From Lucinisca nassula (lineage: Eukaryota; Mollusca; Bivalvia; Lucinida; Lucinidae), in contig OY757013.1 of NCBI GenBank assembly GCA_963580285.1, positions 132,987,027-133,051,026 of the forward strand: a DNA stretch of 64,000 bases. Reading direction: 5' to 3'. The notes beneath the pieces were generated by a model. That model made no database searches, was not told the origin of the DNA, and saw only the letters and a program-made list of their open reading frames with translations. The position numbers and the translations under genes are program-made. Numbering within the stretch: the first letter of the stretch is position 1; every line of letters starts with the position of its first letter. This document shows, piece by piece, positions 10,645-21,240 of this stretch.

Positions 10645-10857
10645 ATTTTCACCCTTTCACACTTTAACCAATGTCGCATAGTTGGCTGTTGTATTATCAA
10701 TTGAGTTTGTAACTTGTTAGCACAATGGAAATGTATTTTGTTAGCACAATGGAAATGTATTTAACAAATTTCTAAGGTGTCCTAGATTTTGACCCCCTAA
10801 CCCCACCAACGTCATGAAACCAGGGGTGTGTTCTTTTGGAATCTCAGAAGACTTTCG
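10645..10857 (+). repeat. Direct repeat, outer copy
   Basis: Same sequence as 9942-10131, plus a local duplication of about 26 bp (TTGTTAGCACAATGGAAATG twice, 10715-10765). Confidence 0.75.
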
Positions 10858-10885
10858 ATTTTCAATATACTTGCAAAGCATCACG

Positions 10886-11083
10886 TAAATAAGTCCGGGT
10901 AATGAACATCCCATAAACCCACTTTTTATAGAGAAAACTTGGGCGGTGTACTTGTACATTTTGTCTATGTTTTGCTTCCAATACAATCAATGGGACGGTT
11001 CTAACGAGGACACACAAATTATGTTTGCAGTATTTATAAGAAAAATGTCACGAATTTTCATACAAAAGTAGCCATTTTGGAGA
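10886..11083. mobile_element. Hp2 hairpin MITE, diverged
   Basis: Starts CATCACGTAAATAAGTCCG, contains AACCCACTTTTTATAGAGA and half of the inverted core (GGGACGGTTCTAACGAGGAC), and ends CAAAAGTAGCCATTTTGGAG. The order is that of subfamily Hp2. The left half of the core is nearly gone. Confidence 0.55.
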
Positions 11084-11172
11084 TCATCACGAAAACACGC
11101 CTATAAAACTTTGACCACCCCCCGAACCCTACTTATATATAGTAAAACTTTGGTTTGCAGGGGTAAACCTTA

Positions 11173-12517
11173 CGAGGACTGTTCAAATATGAATGCAACT
11201 AAGCACATAAAAATGATTCCGTGATAGATTTCGATGAAAAATTTATTTTGTCGCCTCAAAGTATTCCCCTTTAACAGATATACAAACTTTCAGTCTTCTG
11301 ATCCAATCATTGAATGCATTTTGGTAGTCTTTTCGAGGTATACTATGAAGGCACTGGAATATTGCAGAACCGAGGTGTTTGCGCTGTACAAATTTTCGAC
11401 CAGAAAGGTTTTTTTTTTTTCAGCCGCGGGAACAAAATAAAAAGTCACACGGGGCAAGGTCAGGGGAATACGGGGGTGAGGGAGTTCAACAAGCTTTTCC
11501 TGCCTTAGATAGTCTTGCACAATGAACGCCTTGTGCGATGACGTATTGTCATGTATCAATCTGACATCGGTCAAACCAGTTGCGGGTCTTCGTTCTTTGA
11601 AATATTTCTTCAATTTTCGAAGAACTTTATTCTTGTAAAACTTCGCATTTACAGATTTGCCTTTAGTCACAGCAACCTGAATAGCAGGGCCCTGATTTGA
11701 AAAGAATATGGCATACATTACCTTCTTGACGCTCATGGTCCGCTTTGCAATGCATGGTCTTTTGCAATACTTTGTTGCCCATACTTTGTTCTGAATCTTT
11801 CGTTTTGGCTCAAAAAAGTGAAACCATGTCTCGTCACCTGTGACGACATTAGCGAAAGACCGTGCACTGTAATTCTGAAACTTTTTAAGCAACTTATTGG
11901 CGCACTGAACGCGTGTCGTTTTCTGCTCATCTGTCAACAGATGGGGAATCCATCGAGCACAGATCTTTCTCATTTTTAAATCCCGTTTCAGAATTGTGTA
12001 TGAGCTGCTCCTAATGAGATGCCAACCATACTAGCTATTTGCCCAGTGGTGTATCGTGCATCAGTAGCAACTATTTCTATCACTCTAGCAACTATCTTGG
12101 CAGATGTTGCTCTTTTCGGCCGAAGATCATGTGGTGCATCTTCTGTTGAGCCTAGCCCACAGCTGAATTTCTTACACCAACGAAAAACTGTCGGAAAAGA
12201 CATTTCATTATGCCCATAAACCGAGTATATTTCATCGAAGATGTCCTTGCACCGTATACCAAGAATACAACGATTCTTAATATAGGACCCTATTTAAACG
12301 GCGTACTCTGACCTTCTTCCAACCATGTTTTTTATTAGTATACATGAGTAGACAGTGTTTATCGAACGATATACATGGCTAAAGTGGACGGATTTTAACA
12401 ATTTTGGTATCAATGTATAGGTAAAATTTGTTTCTACGCTGTGATATTATTTCCGGGTGATTTTCGCATTAGTGCACGAGGAAACGTTCTACTTGCATTC
12501 ATATTTGAACAGTCCTC
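11173..12517 (-). mobile_element. mariner-1 (complete element, inactivated)
   Basis: The terminal inverted repeats are CGAGGACTGTTCAAATATGA at the left (from 11173) and its complement ending AACAGTCCTC at 12517. The preceding TA (11171-11172) fits mariner target choice, but the right-hand TA is lost. The length of 1.34 kb is normal for the family. It is inserted in an Hp1 MITE and its close relative is mariner-3 at 38808-40126. Confidence 0.9.
11243..12326 (-). pseudogene. mariner transposase (mariner-1), broken
   Basis: Cut-and-paste DDD transposase read on the minus strand from an ATG at 12326. Landmarks are the N-terminal helix-turn-helix region with IRCKDIFDEIYSVYGHNEM and FRWCKKFSCG, then RWIPHLLTDEQ, the first catalytic aspartate in VTGDETWFHFFEP (near 11840), and the second in LIHDNTSSHKA (about 11530). 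The third aspartate region (PDLAPCDF in the sister copy) is read out of frame here after a one-base change near 11480. An in-frame TAA ten codons after the start, a shift near 11980 and the late shift make it inactive. About 340-350 codons would be normal. Confidence 0.85.
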
Positions 12518-12781
12518 TTTTTTTTCATATTCCTGCTCTAAAATATAGATTGTGGGTACTCGTTAGAATCGCATCGATGAGCCGGTTCTAACAAGTACCC
12601 ACAACCTATATTTTGAGCAGAAATAAGAAAAATGTCCCATTTTTTCATCTTAAAATGTTCACTTTTTCGGTGATAAAGGTTGCAATAGGCGTGTTTTCGT
12701 AATGTTTGAAAAAATGCACTAAGTCGCATGGTTGTGTTATCATAACGGGCTGTTTTCGTAATGTTAGCATCTAAGGCGATC

Positions 12782-13445
12782 GGTCCCATACTCTCTTGAT
12801 CTGACATTATGAAAACAAGCCTATAAAAATACATTGTAAACATGAGCGCCGAGAAAACGAAAATTTTAAGATGAAAATTTGTGATATTTTTCTTATTTCT
12901 GCTCAAAATATAGATTTTGGGTACTCGTTAGAACCGCCTCATCGAGGCGGTTCTAACGAGTATCCACAACCTATATTTTAGAGCAGAAATAAGACAAATG
13001 GAGGATCTTACATGAGTGTTCATGTATTATTGAATTTATTAAACGAGTTGAGGAAAAGAGATAAAATGCGAGGCTTTGCCGAGCATTTTATCCTTTTTCC
13101 TCAAAGAGTTTAATGAATTCAATAATACATGAGCACGAATGCAAGATTCTATTTATCATATGACATTTAAAACGCTATTTTTCACCAGGTTTTACAAAAT
13201 TGTCAATATTCCGCCATTAGTAAACGCGACGTAGTTAAGGATGTCGTACAAGTAACGTTACGGGACGTATCTAGCTAATTAACATATTTAATTCACTAGT
13301 GGATTATCGAAAATATTACATGGCGTTATTACACTCTCAGACGCGACGTCATATGATAAAAAACGTTTACACCTATAAACCCCAGATTTACTATATAAAA
13401 GTGGGGTTCAAGGTGGTCAAAATTATATAGTCTTGTTTTCGTGAT
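12782..13445. mobile_element. Hp1 hairpin MITE split by a palindromic MITE
   Basis: The left piece (12782-13000) begins ATGAAAACAAGCCTATAAA and includes a perfect core, CTCGTTAGAACCGCCTC then GAGGCGGTTCTAACGAG (12914-12961). The right piece (13368-13445) resumes with ACCTATAAACCCCAG and ends TTGTTTTCGTGATG. The 0.37-kb Pal-T element lies between. Confidence 0.75.
13002..13367. mobile_element. Pal-T palindromic MITE, copy 1
   Basis: Runs from GATCTTACATGAGTGTTCAT through an inner palindrome (ATTCAATAATACATGAGC against its complement, around GATAAAATGCGAGGC) to GCGACGTCATATGATAAA. Copies 2 (18097) and 3 (20848) are in the opposite orientation. It has no coding capacity. Confidence 0.7.
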
Positions 13446-13762
13446 GTGTCATTTCAGTCTTTCAAATAGTTGCCAATCAAAGCACTTGCAGCGCCACTGA
13501 GACTAGACTATTTCATTGAACCTATCAATCCCAGATTATAAAGCAAACAGTTAAGATGCTGAACATGCACTTTGTGCTGCGGCGTCTGATCTGTGTCAAC
13601 ACTGTCTTCCAATGTCCCGGCACAAACTTCAGTAACAAAGTACTCTGACGTCAGAGGAAGAAGTGCTGCGCTGTTATGAATATTTTTTTTTATCCTGGAT
13701 TTTGTACATTGTCGGCGACAGTCGCGTGGACAAGAATAGGAAAATAGCGTATGTGGCTTTGT
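13446..13762. other. Unassigned interval
   Basis: No open frame or recognised repeat. Confidence 0.3.
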
Positions 13763-14040
13763 TTGTTTGTATTGGAGGTTAACGGCACAGTCAACACTAT
13801 AATGGTCATTTTTGAGCTGGTGAGTTTACCTATGGGCAGGCTTATATGTCAGCGGTTAACCAGTGCAGTGCACAATCTTTCGCCAAAAACTGACAAGTGC
13901 CCTTCTTGAATCAGCGGAAGGGAGAGAATGGCTGTAGAAAAGATTCCATGAATAGATTGCCGATCCCGGCAGGAATTGAACCCGTGTCCTCCTGATCAAC
14001 AGTCAGGCGCGCATCCGGCTGAGCTACGTAGGCCGGCCGT
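13763..14040 (-). mobile_element. SINE-B, tRNA-derived, copy 1 (minus)
   Basis: The head on the minus strand reads GCCGGCCTACGTAGCTCAGC (A-box region) and GGACACGGGTTCAATTCC (B box), i.e. a tRNA-like pol III promoter of about 70 bp. A body with GAATCTTTTCTACAGCC follows, and the 3' end shares GTCAACACTATAATGGTCA with SINE-A. The tail is TTTGTTTGTTTG on the plus strand. Confidence 0.8.
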
Positions 14041-14146
14041 ATGTAGCTAGTTACTTCGGTTGCTTATAATTATGGTTTCCGTATACAAGTCTATGTAAAA
14101 TGGACCCCTAGGCGGACTTCATTTTTGGCTTAAGGAATATTATTTG

Positions 14147-14440
14147 ATTTTGTTTGTTTGATTTGAGGTTTAACGTCCCCGTCAACACTGTAAAGGTCAT
14201 TTTGGTGACGTTGCTTCCAGTTTTGGGGGGCATTTTACCCGACATTGTGATGAAATGACATCTCAAGCCCTGCCGCCCAATGAAACCAATAGGATTTTTA
14301 AGCATGGACGGTCTGACTCTGGCACCGCGTTGCCTGGGCAGGCTTAGATCCTCTAAGCGGTTTACCAGTACTTGTGTGCGGGTCAATTTCAGCTCTGCGT
14401 GGAAGCATAATGCAGCCCATATATTTCTTCAAGCACCGAT
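14147..14440 (-). mobile_element. SINE-A full-length copy with target duplication
   Basis: Full unit on the minus strand with tail TTTGTTTGATTTGAGG at the left. It is flanked by a 15-bp target-site duplication with one mismatch: AAGGAATATTATTTG (14132-14146) and AAGGACTATTATTTG (14441-14455). The duplication shows insertion by LINE-type retrotransposition. Confidence 0.85.
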
Positions 14441-14495
14441 AAGGACTATTATTTGTAGTCTCCACAGAAGTCCACTAGACTTGCTACATGTATGG

Positions 14496-14775
14496 TTTGT
14501 TTGTATTTGAGTTTGACGGCTCAGTCAACACTATTTTAGGACATGTTTAAGCCGGTCAGTATACCTATCCACACTTTTCCTGGGCAGGCTTATACGTAAG
14601 CGTTTAACCAGTACAGTGCACATTTATTCGCTGGAAACTGACATCAACCCTCCTTGAATCAGTGACCGTAGAAAAGATTTCATGATCAATCTCCACGAAA
14701 GAATGTTGCCGACCCCGGCAGGTATCGATCACCAGTTAGACGCGCATCCGACTGAGCTACCGAGGCCGGCAGACT
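14496..14775 (-). mobile_element. SINE-B, tRNA-derived, copy 2 (minus)
   Basis: Same family and orientation as 13763-14040. The tRNA-like head at the right (complement of CGACTGAGCTACCGAGGCC) has lost part of the anticodon-stem region. The body shares CTATCCACACTTTTCCTGGGC-type blocks with the copy at 41590. Confidence 0.8.
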
Positions 14776-15052
14776 AGCTATTGGTCCATTTGTTCAAAAC
14801 CAACGATGTCGTTAGTTAACGCGTTGTTCACTTTTTTAGCATTCAATATGGCAAATGTGCTAATATATTTTGCTGAAACCGTGAATGTTAGCGAATTTCG
14901 CAAATGCATCAGTTGCTCACATCTTTTAGCAAAATAACAATTGTATTAGATATAATTTTACTTACCAGATCACTTAACAATTTGACCACTAACTAGTTCG
15001 CTAAGCTAACGATGTTTTGAACCTCTGGGCGCAGAAGGAATTATATCCGGTC
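14776..15052. other. Inverted-motif interval
   Basis: TTGTTCAAAACCAACGATGTCG at the left and TAGCTTAGCGAACTAGTTAG-like sequence at the right, ending GATGTTTTGAACCTC, resemble the block around 36530-36960. It is probably another short palindromic element. No gene. Confidence 0.35.
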
Positions 15053-15328
15053 ATGAACAAGTCCGTGAAATAAATAAACACCCCCTTAAACCCCACCTTA
15101 TGTAGAGAAAACTGTGGCTTACGAAGATAAACATATTTTTCTTATTACTGCTCCAAAAAGTAGTTTGTCGGTACTCGTTAGAACCGCCTCAATAAGGCCA
15201 TTCTAATGAGCACCACAACTTATGTTAGCAGGAAAAATAATAAAAATATCACGGATTTTCACGAGAAAGGTCGCCATTTTGGAGATGTGGAACATTTCAC
15301 TCTGAAACACGGGTGCGTTATCGTAATG
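15053..15328. mobile_element. Hp2 hairpin MITE
   Basis: Begins AACAAGTCCGTGAAATAAAT, includes AACCCCACCTTATGTAGAGA, the core (GTCGGTACTCGTTAGAACCG / GGCCATTCTAATGAGCACC), AGGTCGCCATTTTGGAGATG and ends CACGGGTGCGTTATCGTAATG. This is a complete subfamily Hp2 copy. Confidence 0.75.
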
Positions 15329-15825
15329 GGTGTTCTATACGCCGCGCAGCTGCTTAAACGGATAAGGAGCTCAAAACATAATGGTCATTATGTATGTTTT
15401 TATACAGTGCCTGCACTGAAGGGGAAAACGTGTGTATATGAGCAAATCTGTGTTTTCATTGCGAAACGCCAAAGGTACATGAGCTCAGTCTTTTGACCAC
15501 CTTAAGCTTCACTGACCGGATACGTAGTATGACAATACCAAGGTGAAGCAATTGTTAGGCTGGGTATGTGAAATGTTGTCGGTTTGCGTCCTCTCTTATC
15601 GCAAACAGATAGTTTTCGTGCGACATGGATAATTATAAACGTGACAAGAGCAAGAATTCATCATATGCCACGTGACAAAAGGGCATGTAGCATTCTCCAG
15701 TTTATGTGTTTTAAATGTAGGTGCGCTGTCAACTAATACATGTATTGCTACACGTATGACTCCTTGCAAGAAGCTAAAGGTACCAATAGATCTTATCGAC
15801 GCGTATGCGCAGACGCGCCTGAGTC
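15329..15825. other. Unassigned interval
   Basis: No gene supported. An open frame crossing 15672-15929 is only partly repeat-free and has no recognisable motif. Confidence 0.3.
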
Positions 15826-16068
15826 TTCTGTGGCGGTTTATTTATGTTGTTGTTTGTTACTACTCACTGTGTGTATCACTTGTGTCTTTTTATTTTGGAT
15901 GGCCATTTGGCCATTTTGTGGGAAAGTAACTGTCCTTATGGCCATCCTTTGTTTAGGTTTCCATTATGGTCTGGTCGCTTCATGTTTGTGTTTGTTTCCC
16001 TTTGGTTTTTTTGATGAGTGGAGAAAGTTCATTGTATCGATTCCTGATCTTTGTTTTACTTCTACTTT
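15826..16068 (+). mobile_element. RT-tail copy 5 (short, plus)
   Basis: From TCTTCTGTGGCGGTTTATTT to the terminal TTTTACTTCTACTTT. Strongly 5'-truncated. It faces copy 6, with about 360 bp of unassigned DNA between the two 3' ends. Confidence 0.8.
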
Positions 16069-16425
16069 GCTAATCGCCTGTGACTTAAGTAGTATTAAGC
16101 TGTACTCGTATGTCAATCGCTGGATCGTCGACCCACCAGTGCTTTGATCTTTTTTTTATTTTCAAAGCTTTATCGACAAAATATACCGAGAACGTCATTT
16201 TGCAATCGGAGTAGATTCAGAATATGGTGGCCATGTTCAGCAAAATTGTTGCGAACCACAATAAAATTGGTTATAACATGGGTTTATGCGACAGGCTGCG
16301 TGTTTATGTGTAGACCATTTTTATACAGGGAACAGCTTTGCTTCGCTCTTCGGTTGCACGGGGGTGGACCGGACTTCGGACTGTATGCCGGCCCCATCCT
16401 AAACATTTTTAATTCAAGACGGATG

Positions 16426-17022
16426 GAAAGTAGAAGTAAAACAAAGATCAGGAATTGATACAATTAACTTACTCCACCCATAAAAGACACCAAAGGGAAA
16501 GAAATACAAACATTAAGCGACCAGACCATAATGGAAACCCAAACAAAGGAAGGCCATAAGGACAGTTACTTTCCCACAAAATGGCCATATGGTCATCCAA
16601 AACCAAAAGACACAAGTGATACACACAGTAAGTAACAAACAACAACATAAATAAATCGCCACAGAAGAGCCGCCTTGGAACGGTCAGCGGAAGATTTCCA
16701 CTGGGGGGCTTAAATCGATTTTACGTGGCCACAATCCTCGCCCTTACTTCCGTCGCGATTTAGACAAATAATTTGTTCAGTCCGCATGAAGGCCTCCTAA
16801 CTCATCAGTGCAACATCTCCGTGAACACAAAAATCAAAGAACCACAGAGGTGAGACAACGGTGAGGACTCGACAGCAAGAAACCACTGAAATGCTGGAGC
16901 AAAAGAAAACCAACAGTTAGACTCCGATGAGCCCGACCAGAGACAGAGCATCAGGCACCAACCAACATTACCTTGAATTAGATCTCTCTAATTCTCAATA
17001 AGCCTTTACGTTGGAGCCTGAT
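16426..17022 (-). mobile_element. RT-tail copy 6 (minus)
   Basis: A complete 3' tail from GTAGAAGTAAAACAAAGATC to the block just after the RT stop codon (complement of CTTATTGAGAATTAGAGAGA). It is very similar to copy 4 (8027-8484), so both are recent members of the same subfamily. Confidence 0.85.
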
Positions 17023-17255
17023 ATTTCCTCGATTCGACACTCCGTGATCTAACTGGTGATTTTCATTTGCTCTGAAGTTGGCCTCAACCCTGGTTCATGA
17101 TTGTGTTAATCTAAACTGTGCGTTTTATTATAAATCATTGTTGAGCTAGGAAGCCTCGATGCGGATCAATTTGTTGTTGTTATTATGCTTGATACTGCAC
17201 TGGAACTAAGGGCGAGGGTTGGAAATTCGAAAACCTTACTGACTGTCCTAAGGTG

Positions 17256-17286
<31 letters not shown>

Positions 17287-17394
17287 GCTTGTTTAATGGC
17301 TTTTTGCCGTTGGTGCATGTTTCGTCTGGTGTTTTTGTGTGTGCCTCCATGTCGCTTCCTTTCTTCCGGTGACTTGCGATGGATGCCATTACGA

Positions 17395-17632
17395 TAACAC
17401 CCCCGTGTGACATAGTGCATTCTTTCATGATATCTCCAAAATGGCTACTTTTCCGATGAAAATTTGTGATAGTTTTCTTATTTATACTCCGAACATAGGT
17501 TGTGAGTACCCACAACCTATGTCTTGGATCAGAAATAAGAAAAAATAATGTGTACCCCCGTAAACCCAAGTTTTCTCTATATAAAGTGGGGTTAGCGGGG
17601 TGTTCATTTCACGGACTTGTTAACGTGATGCG
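17395..17632. mobile_element. Hp2 hairpin MITE, core reduced
   Basis: Starts CGATAACACCCCCGTGTGAC, then CATGATATCTCCAAAATGGC, and ends ACGGACTTGTTAACGTGATG, so both TIR ends are present. The core is cut down to GGTTGTGAGTACCCACAACC, as if the middle of the hairpin had been deleted. A poly-T run (about 17262-17286) lies upstream. Confidence 0.75.
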
Positions 17633-18096
17633 TTCTTCGATTGTGGCCTTACCGAAGTGATATTTTCTTAATAGTATTCAGCGACACTCAGGTCTGAATG
17701 TTTGCTAGTCAGATCGAAAGAATAGTATCGTAAAGTCAACCACGCACTAAACCAGTTATCTGCCTGTGTTAAAACATTTTCGTAATAATTGGCGGAACGT
17801 GCCTGAGGTTATACAAAGTTTAGAACCTAATGAATCTTATAAAAATGCAAATTAGCTGGCCATGATTCGCATAATAAGTAATTGCCTATCAGCTTTAAAA
17901 CTGAGACTGGCAGGTATCCCGTGAACATATCCCTTTAAAATAAATATAGACGCAGTCGACTAAAGTCACTGCAAATGACTACAAGACTACTGCTGCCTTT
18001 ATTTCTTGAAATTATTGGCGCCGCTGTGAATTGACTTACAGAATTTCTATCATTCAGGCTTATATTGACAAATCAATGTTATGATTAATATAATTT
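17633..18096. other. Unassigned interval
   Basis: No gene or placed repeat. Confidence 0.3.
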
Positions 18097-18299
18097 ATCA
18101 TATGACGTCGCATCTGAGAATGTAATAATGCCATGTAATAAATTCGATAATGCACTAGTGCATTAAATATGCAAATTAGTTAGATACGTCCCGTAACGTT
18201 ACATTTACGGTATCTTTAACGACGTCGCGTTCACTAATGGCCGATTATTGACATTTTTGTAAAACAATCACGAATAAAATGGGTTTTAATTGTCATATA

Positions 18300-19595
18300 C
18301 GAAGGTAGGCTGAAAAGTTCTGAGCCTGACCAAGAAGCAGGCATCGAACAGCCATGAAATTTTGTATTCATTAAATCCAAACATTTATTACTTGATTAGA
18401 CTCAAATGAGTTCAAGTTTACTTGCAATAACGTAGAAATTCTAGACTTTGAAAATTGATACCAGCACGTTTTTGAGAAAATGGACAAAATCTGGCATCGT
18501 GGTGTCATCAAGTACTTCCATAAAAAGGGGTTAGCTCCTAAGGACATTCATGCCGATAAGGTTGTTACATTAGGGGATAATGCTCCTTCGTATGCAACCG
18601 TGAAAAGGTGGGCAGCAAATTTTAAGATGGGCAAGGACAGCCTTGAATATGATGACGGGTGTGGACGACCCACAACGGCAACAACTGAGAAAACCATCAG
18701 CCAAGTGCACAGGGCCGTGATGGATGACAGGCGTTTGACTGTGAATCAGTTAGCTAACACTGTTGGCATCTCTCGTGAACGAGTAGAGAACATTCTACAC
18801 AGTGAATTAGGAATGTCGAAGGTTTCCGCCAGATGGGTGCCACGGCTTTTGACGCCTGACCAAAAGTTGACCAGACTGAACATGTCACAAGCCAACTTGG
18901 CTACTTTTGAAGCAGACCAAGATGGTTTTCTTGACCGTTTTGTCACTCAGGATGAGTGTTGGGTTCATCACTTTGAGCCAGAGACCAAAAGACAATCCAT
19001 GCAATGTTTGCACCCTGGCTCACCCCATCCAAAGAAGGCAAAGGTCGTCTCCTCTGCAGGGACGGTGATGGCATCAGTGTTCTGGGATGCCAAGGATATA
19101 ATATTCATAAATAACCTTCAAAAGGACAGAACAATTAATGGAAAGTATTATGCAGATCTGCTAAAACAATTGCGAAAAGCAATTAAGGCTAAACGACCCG
19201 GAAAATTGACAAAAAGGGTCTTGTTCCATCAGGACAATACGCCTGCTCATAAATCGGTTGTCGCAATGGCTGCTGTGCATGACTGTGGCTTCACACTTGT
19301 CGATAATCCCTCCGTATTCACCTGATCGAGCTCCATCAGATTATTTCCTATTTCCAAACATGAAAAAAAAATTGGCTTGGCAGCATTATCGGTCAGACGA
19401 GGAGGTGATAGCTGCTGTGGAGGAGTTTTTCAGGGACCAAGATGAGGCCTTCTATACCACTGGGATCCAAGGACTCCAGCATCGCTGGAGGAAGTGTGTG
19501 GACAGGAAGGGAGACTATGTTGAAAAATAAGGCACTTTCAGCATGGACAAACCATTGGATCTTGGTTAGACTCAGAAATTTTCAGCCTACCCTCG
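18300..19595 (+). mobile_element. mariner-2 (complete element)
   Basis: 1296 bp between TA dinucleotides (18298-18299 and 19596-19597). The inverted repeats are CGAAGGTAGGCTGAAAAGTT at the left and the complement of AATTTTCAGCCTACCCTCG at the right, extending about 33 bp with a few mismatches. TA duplication, length and TIR style are those of Tc1/mariner. It is unrelated in sequence to mariner-1/3. Confidence 0.93.
18480..19530 (+). pseudogene. mariner transposase (mariner-2), one frameshift
   Basis: DDD cut-and-paste transposase. Residues 1-110 form the paired helix-turn-helix DNA-binding region (SYATVKRWAANFKMG, NQLANTVGISRERV). RWVPRLLTPDQK (residues 118-129) is the usual linker. The catalytic aspartates are D158 in TQDECWVHHFEPE and D252 in HQDNTPAHKS. 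The third, in YSPDRAPSDYFLFP, falls at the D34D spacing but one base out of frame, after a single-base loss near 19308. The first frame therefore ends at 19325 and the rest (to the stop at 19530) is read in the next frame. With that one correction the protein is full length, so the element is either recently inactivated or carries a sequencing error. TQDE replaces the commoner TGDE. Confidence 0.9.
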
Positions 19596-19778
19596 TACCT
19601 TGCATTTTATCACTTTTCCTCAACTCGTTAAATAAATTCAATAGTACATGTACACTCATGTAAGATCCTTTATTAATATCATTAAAAATCCCGTTATATG
19701 CCATTTGCAAACAAAAAAATGCCCACGTACAGATAATCTTGCGCACAATTACCACAGTTTAGCACAATACCTCTAGGT

Positions 19779-20052
19779 GCCCCGCCCATCGGGGCTTGGA
19801 AAAATAGATTAGGTTGCATGGCGCTTCCGCGCAGAGCTAAATTCGACTGCACATGAGTACTTGTAAACCGAATAGAGGGTGTAAGCAAGTCCAGGCAAAG
19901 TTGTACGAGTCGGACTGTCCCTAATTATAAACCAGTTTGATTGGTTTTGGCGGCTGTACTTAAGATGTCAAGTAATAGACCCACGAAATTGCATGCAATG
20001 TCTCCAAAATGGCTTAATAGTGCCAACGGGGTCATAAAACCTCAATTCATAC
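19779..20052 (+). mobile_element. SINE-A, diverged copy (plus)
   Basis: CCCGCCCATCGGGGCTTGGA, then CGCAGAGCTAAATTCGACTG, CCAGGCAAAGTTGTACGAGTC, CCAAAATGGC and AAACCTCAATTCATACAAAC. All blocks are in order but changed throughout, so this is an old copy. Confidence 0.7.
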
Positions 20053-20097
20053 AAACAAGAATTAACCCATTTAGTACCAGAAACCCCAAAACGGGTA

Positions 20098-20172
20098 CCC
20101 TGGCAAACAGTGCAGGCCCAGATCAGACGCCGCAGAACGCGGCGTCTGATCCGGGCCTACACTGTTTGCAAA
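20098..20172. repeat. GC-rich palindrome
   Basis: CAGTGCAGGCCCAGATCAGA and CGCCGC against GCGGCG and TCTGATCCGGGCCTACACTG form long arms with a 4-6 base loop. A close relative is at 47508-47572. Confidence 0.75.
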
Positions 20173-20511
20173 AAGTTCAGCCATTTTCCAAATCAATTTT
20201 GAAGAAAACACAACCTGACACCCCTAAATTTTGAAATGGACTCATGCTTTATATAAGGAGGAAGATTCCATTTGGTAATAAAAGGATTAAAAGTTTGAAG
20301 ACTCTTGCTAGTCCGTGCGGTTTTTATCTTACTTTGTCGCAAACCAGGAAGCTCATTGATAAGCCTCTTAAATTATAATTGAGCCGGGGCACAGTATTTC
20401 CTACAACTTAAATGTGCGCACAGCTAAGAATCAGATCAGCCTGCGCATCCGTATAGTCTAACCAGAGACTTCTCTTGCCGCATAAAGGAGCATTGGGCCT
20501 TAGGTATCATT

Positions 20512-20600
20512 AGAGCGCACAACGAAGACTCAGATCAGGCTGCGCGGATGTGCAGGCTGATCTGAGTCTTCGTTGTGCGCGCATGTCTTATTGTAGGTTT
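20512..20600. repeat. GC-rich palindrome
   Basis: GCGCACAACGAAGACTCAGA and TCTGAGTCTTCGTTGTGCGC are perfect complements; the stem of about 29 bp closes over a short loop with GGATGTGC. Same family as 474-548. Confidence 0.85.
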
Positions 20601-20847
20601 GGTCATGCGCTGGCTCAATTATCTCGGTACATAATATTGACTTGTGGATTAGTGAAAAAAATGATTTATTGTCTTAATAAATGGAACAGAATGTCAGGGA
20701 TTTAGGGAATGTCTAAAGAAGAGCTCAGCAGGTGAACTAGTATGACATTGTGCAGTTGTCAGTTTTGAGCTCATGCCGAATTCAAGACTGAACAAAAAGA
20801 TAAAACCGGGAACGCCAAAACACCATTATGAAACTAGATATAATATT

Positions 20848-21122
20848 CTATTTTACCATTTGACGTCGCATCCGAGAATGATATATCGCCATGTAATAAA
20901 CTCGGTAATCCACTGGTGGATTAACTATGCACATTTGTTATATACGCCCGTAACATTACACAACCGACGTCGCGTTTACTAATGTCGGAATATTTACATT
21001 TTGTTTGTACAAAAATCGTAAATTAAATGCGTTTCAAATGTCAAGTGATAAATAGAATCATGCACTCGTTCTTGTGTATCATTGAATTTATTTAGTACAT
21101 TAACATTATGTAAGACCCAGTA
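20848..21122. mobile_element. Pal-T palindromic MITE copy 3
   Basis: Same order as copy 2: ACCATTTGACGTCGCATC, GTAATCCACTGGTGGATT, GTCGCGTTTACTAATG, CAAGTGATAAATAGAATC and ATTATGTAAGACC, with no insertion. It is directly followed by half of an Hp-type MITE. Confidence 0.7.
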
Positions 21123-21240
21123 TCATCACGAAAACACGCCTATATATATTTTGACCCCCTTAAACCCCATTTTATATAGTAACACTGGGGATTAGAGGGG
21201 TATACATTGTTTTTTCGGACATGAACATGTCCGACTATAG
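21123..21240. mobile_element. Hp-type MITE, one end only
   Basis: Begins ATCACGAAAACACGCCTATA, then AACCCCATTTTATATAGTAA, and stops at GGACATGAACATGTCCG, itself a small palindrome. The hairpin core is absent. Confidence 0.6.

Larger units (their letters stand above)
11086..12717. mobile_element. Hp1 hairpin MITE split by mariner-1
   Basis: The left piece 11086-11172 begins ATCACGAAAACACGCCTATA and reads into GGGGTAAACCTTA. The right piece 12518-12717 resumes with TTCATATTCCTGCTC, the inverted core (GTGGGTACTCGTTAGAA / TTCTAACAAGTACCCAC, 12550-12602), CGGTGATAAAGG and ends AGGCGTGTTTTCGTAATG. Together they give one complete Hp1 unit of about 290 bp with both TIRs. Confidence 0.8.
18097..19680. 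mobile_element. Pal-T palindromic MITE copy 2, split by mariner-2
   Basis: The left piece (18097-18299) runs from TTTATCATATGACGTCGCAT through CGTCCCGTAACGTTAC to GTTTTAATTGTCATA. The right piece (19596-19680) resumes with CCTTGCATTTTATCACTTTT, TAAATTCAATAGTACATG and ends CTCATGTAAGATCCTT. It is reverse-oriented relative to copy 1. Confidence 0.75.

Noticed and set aside
11314..12219. Plus-strand frames opposite the mariner-1 transposase.
   Set aside because: They are antisense shadows of the transposase gene.
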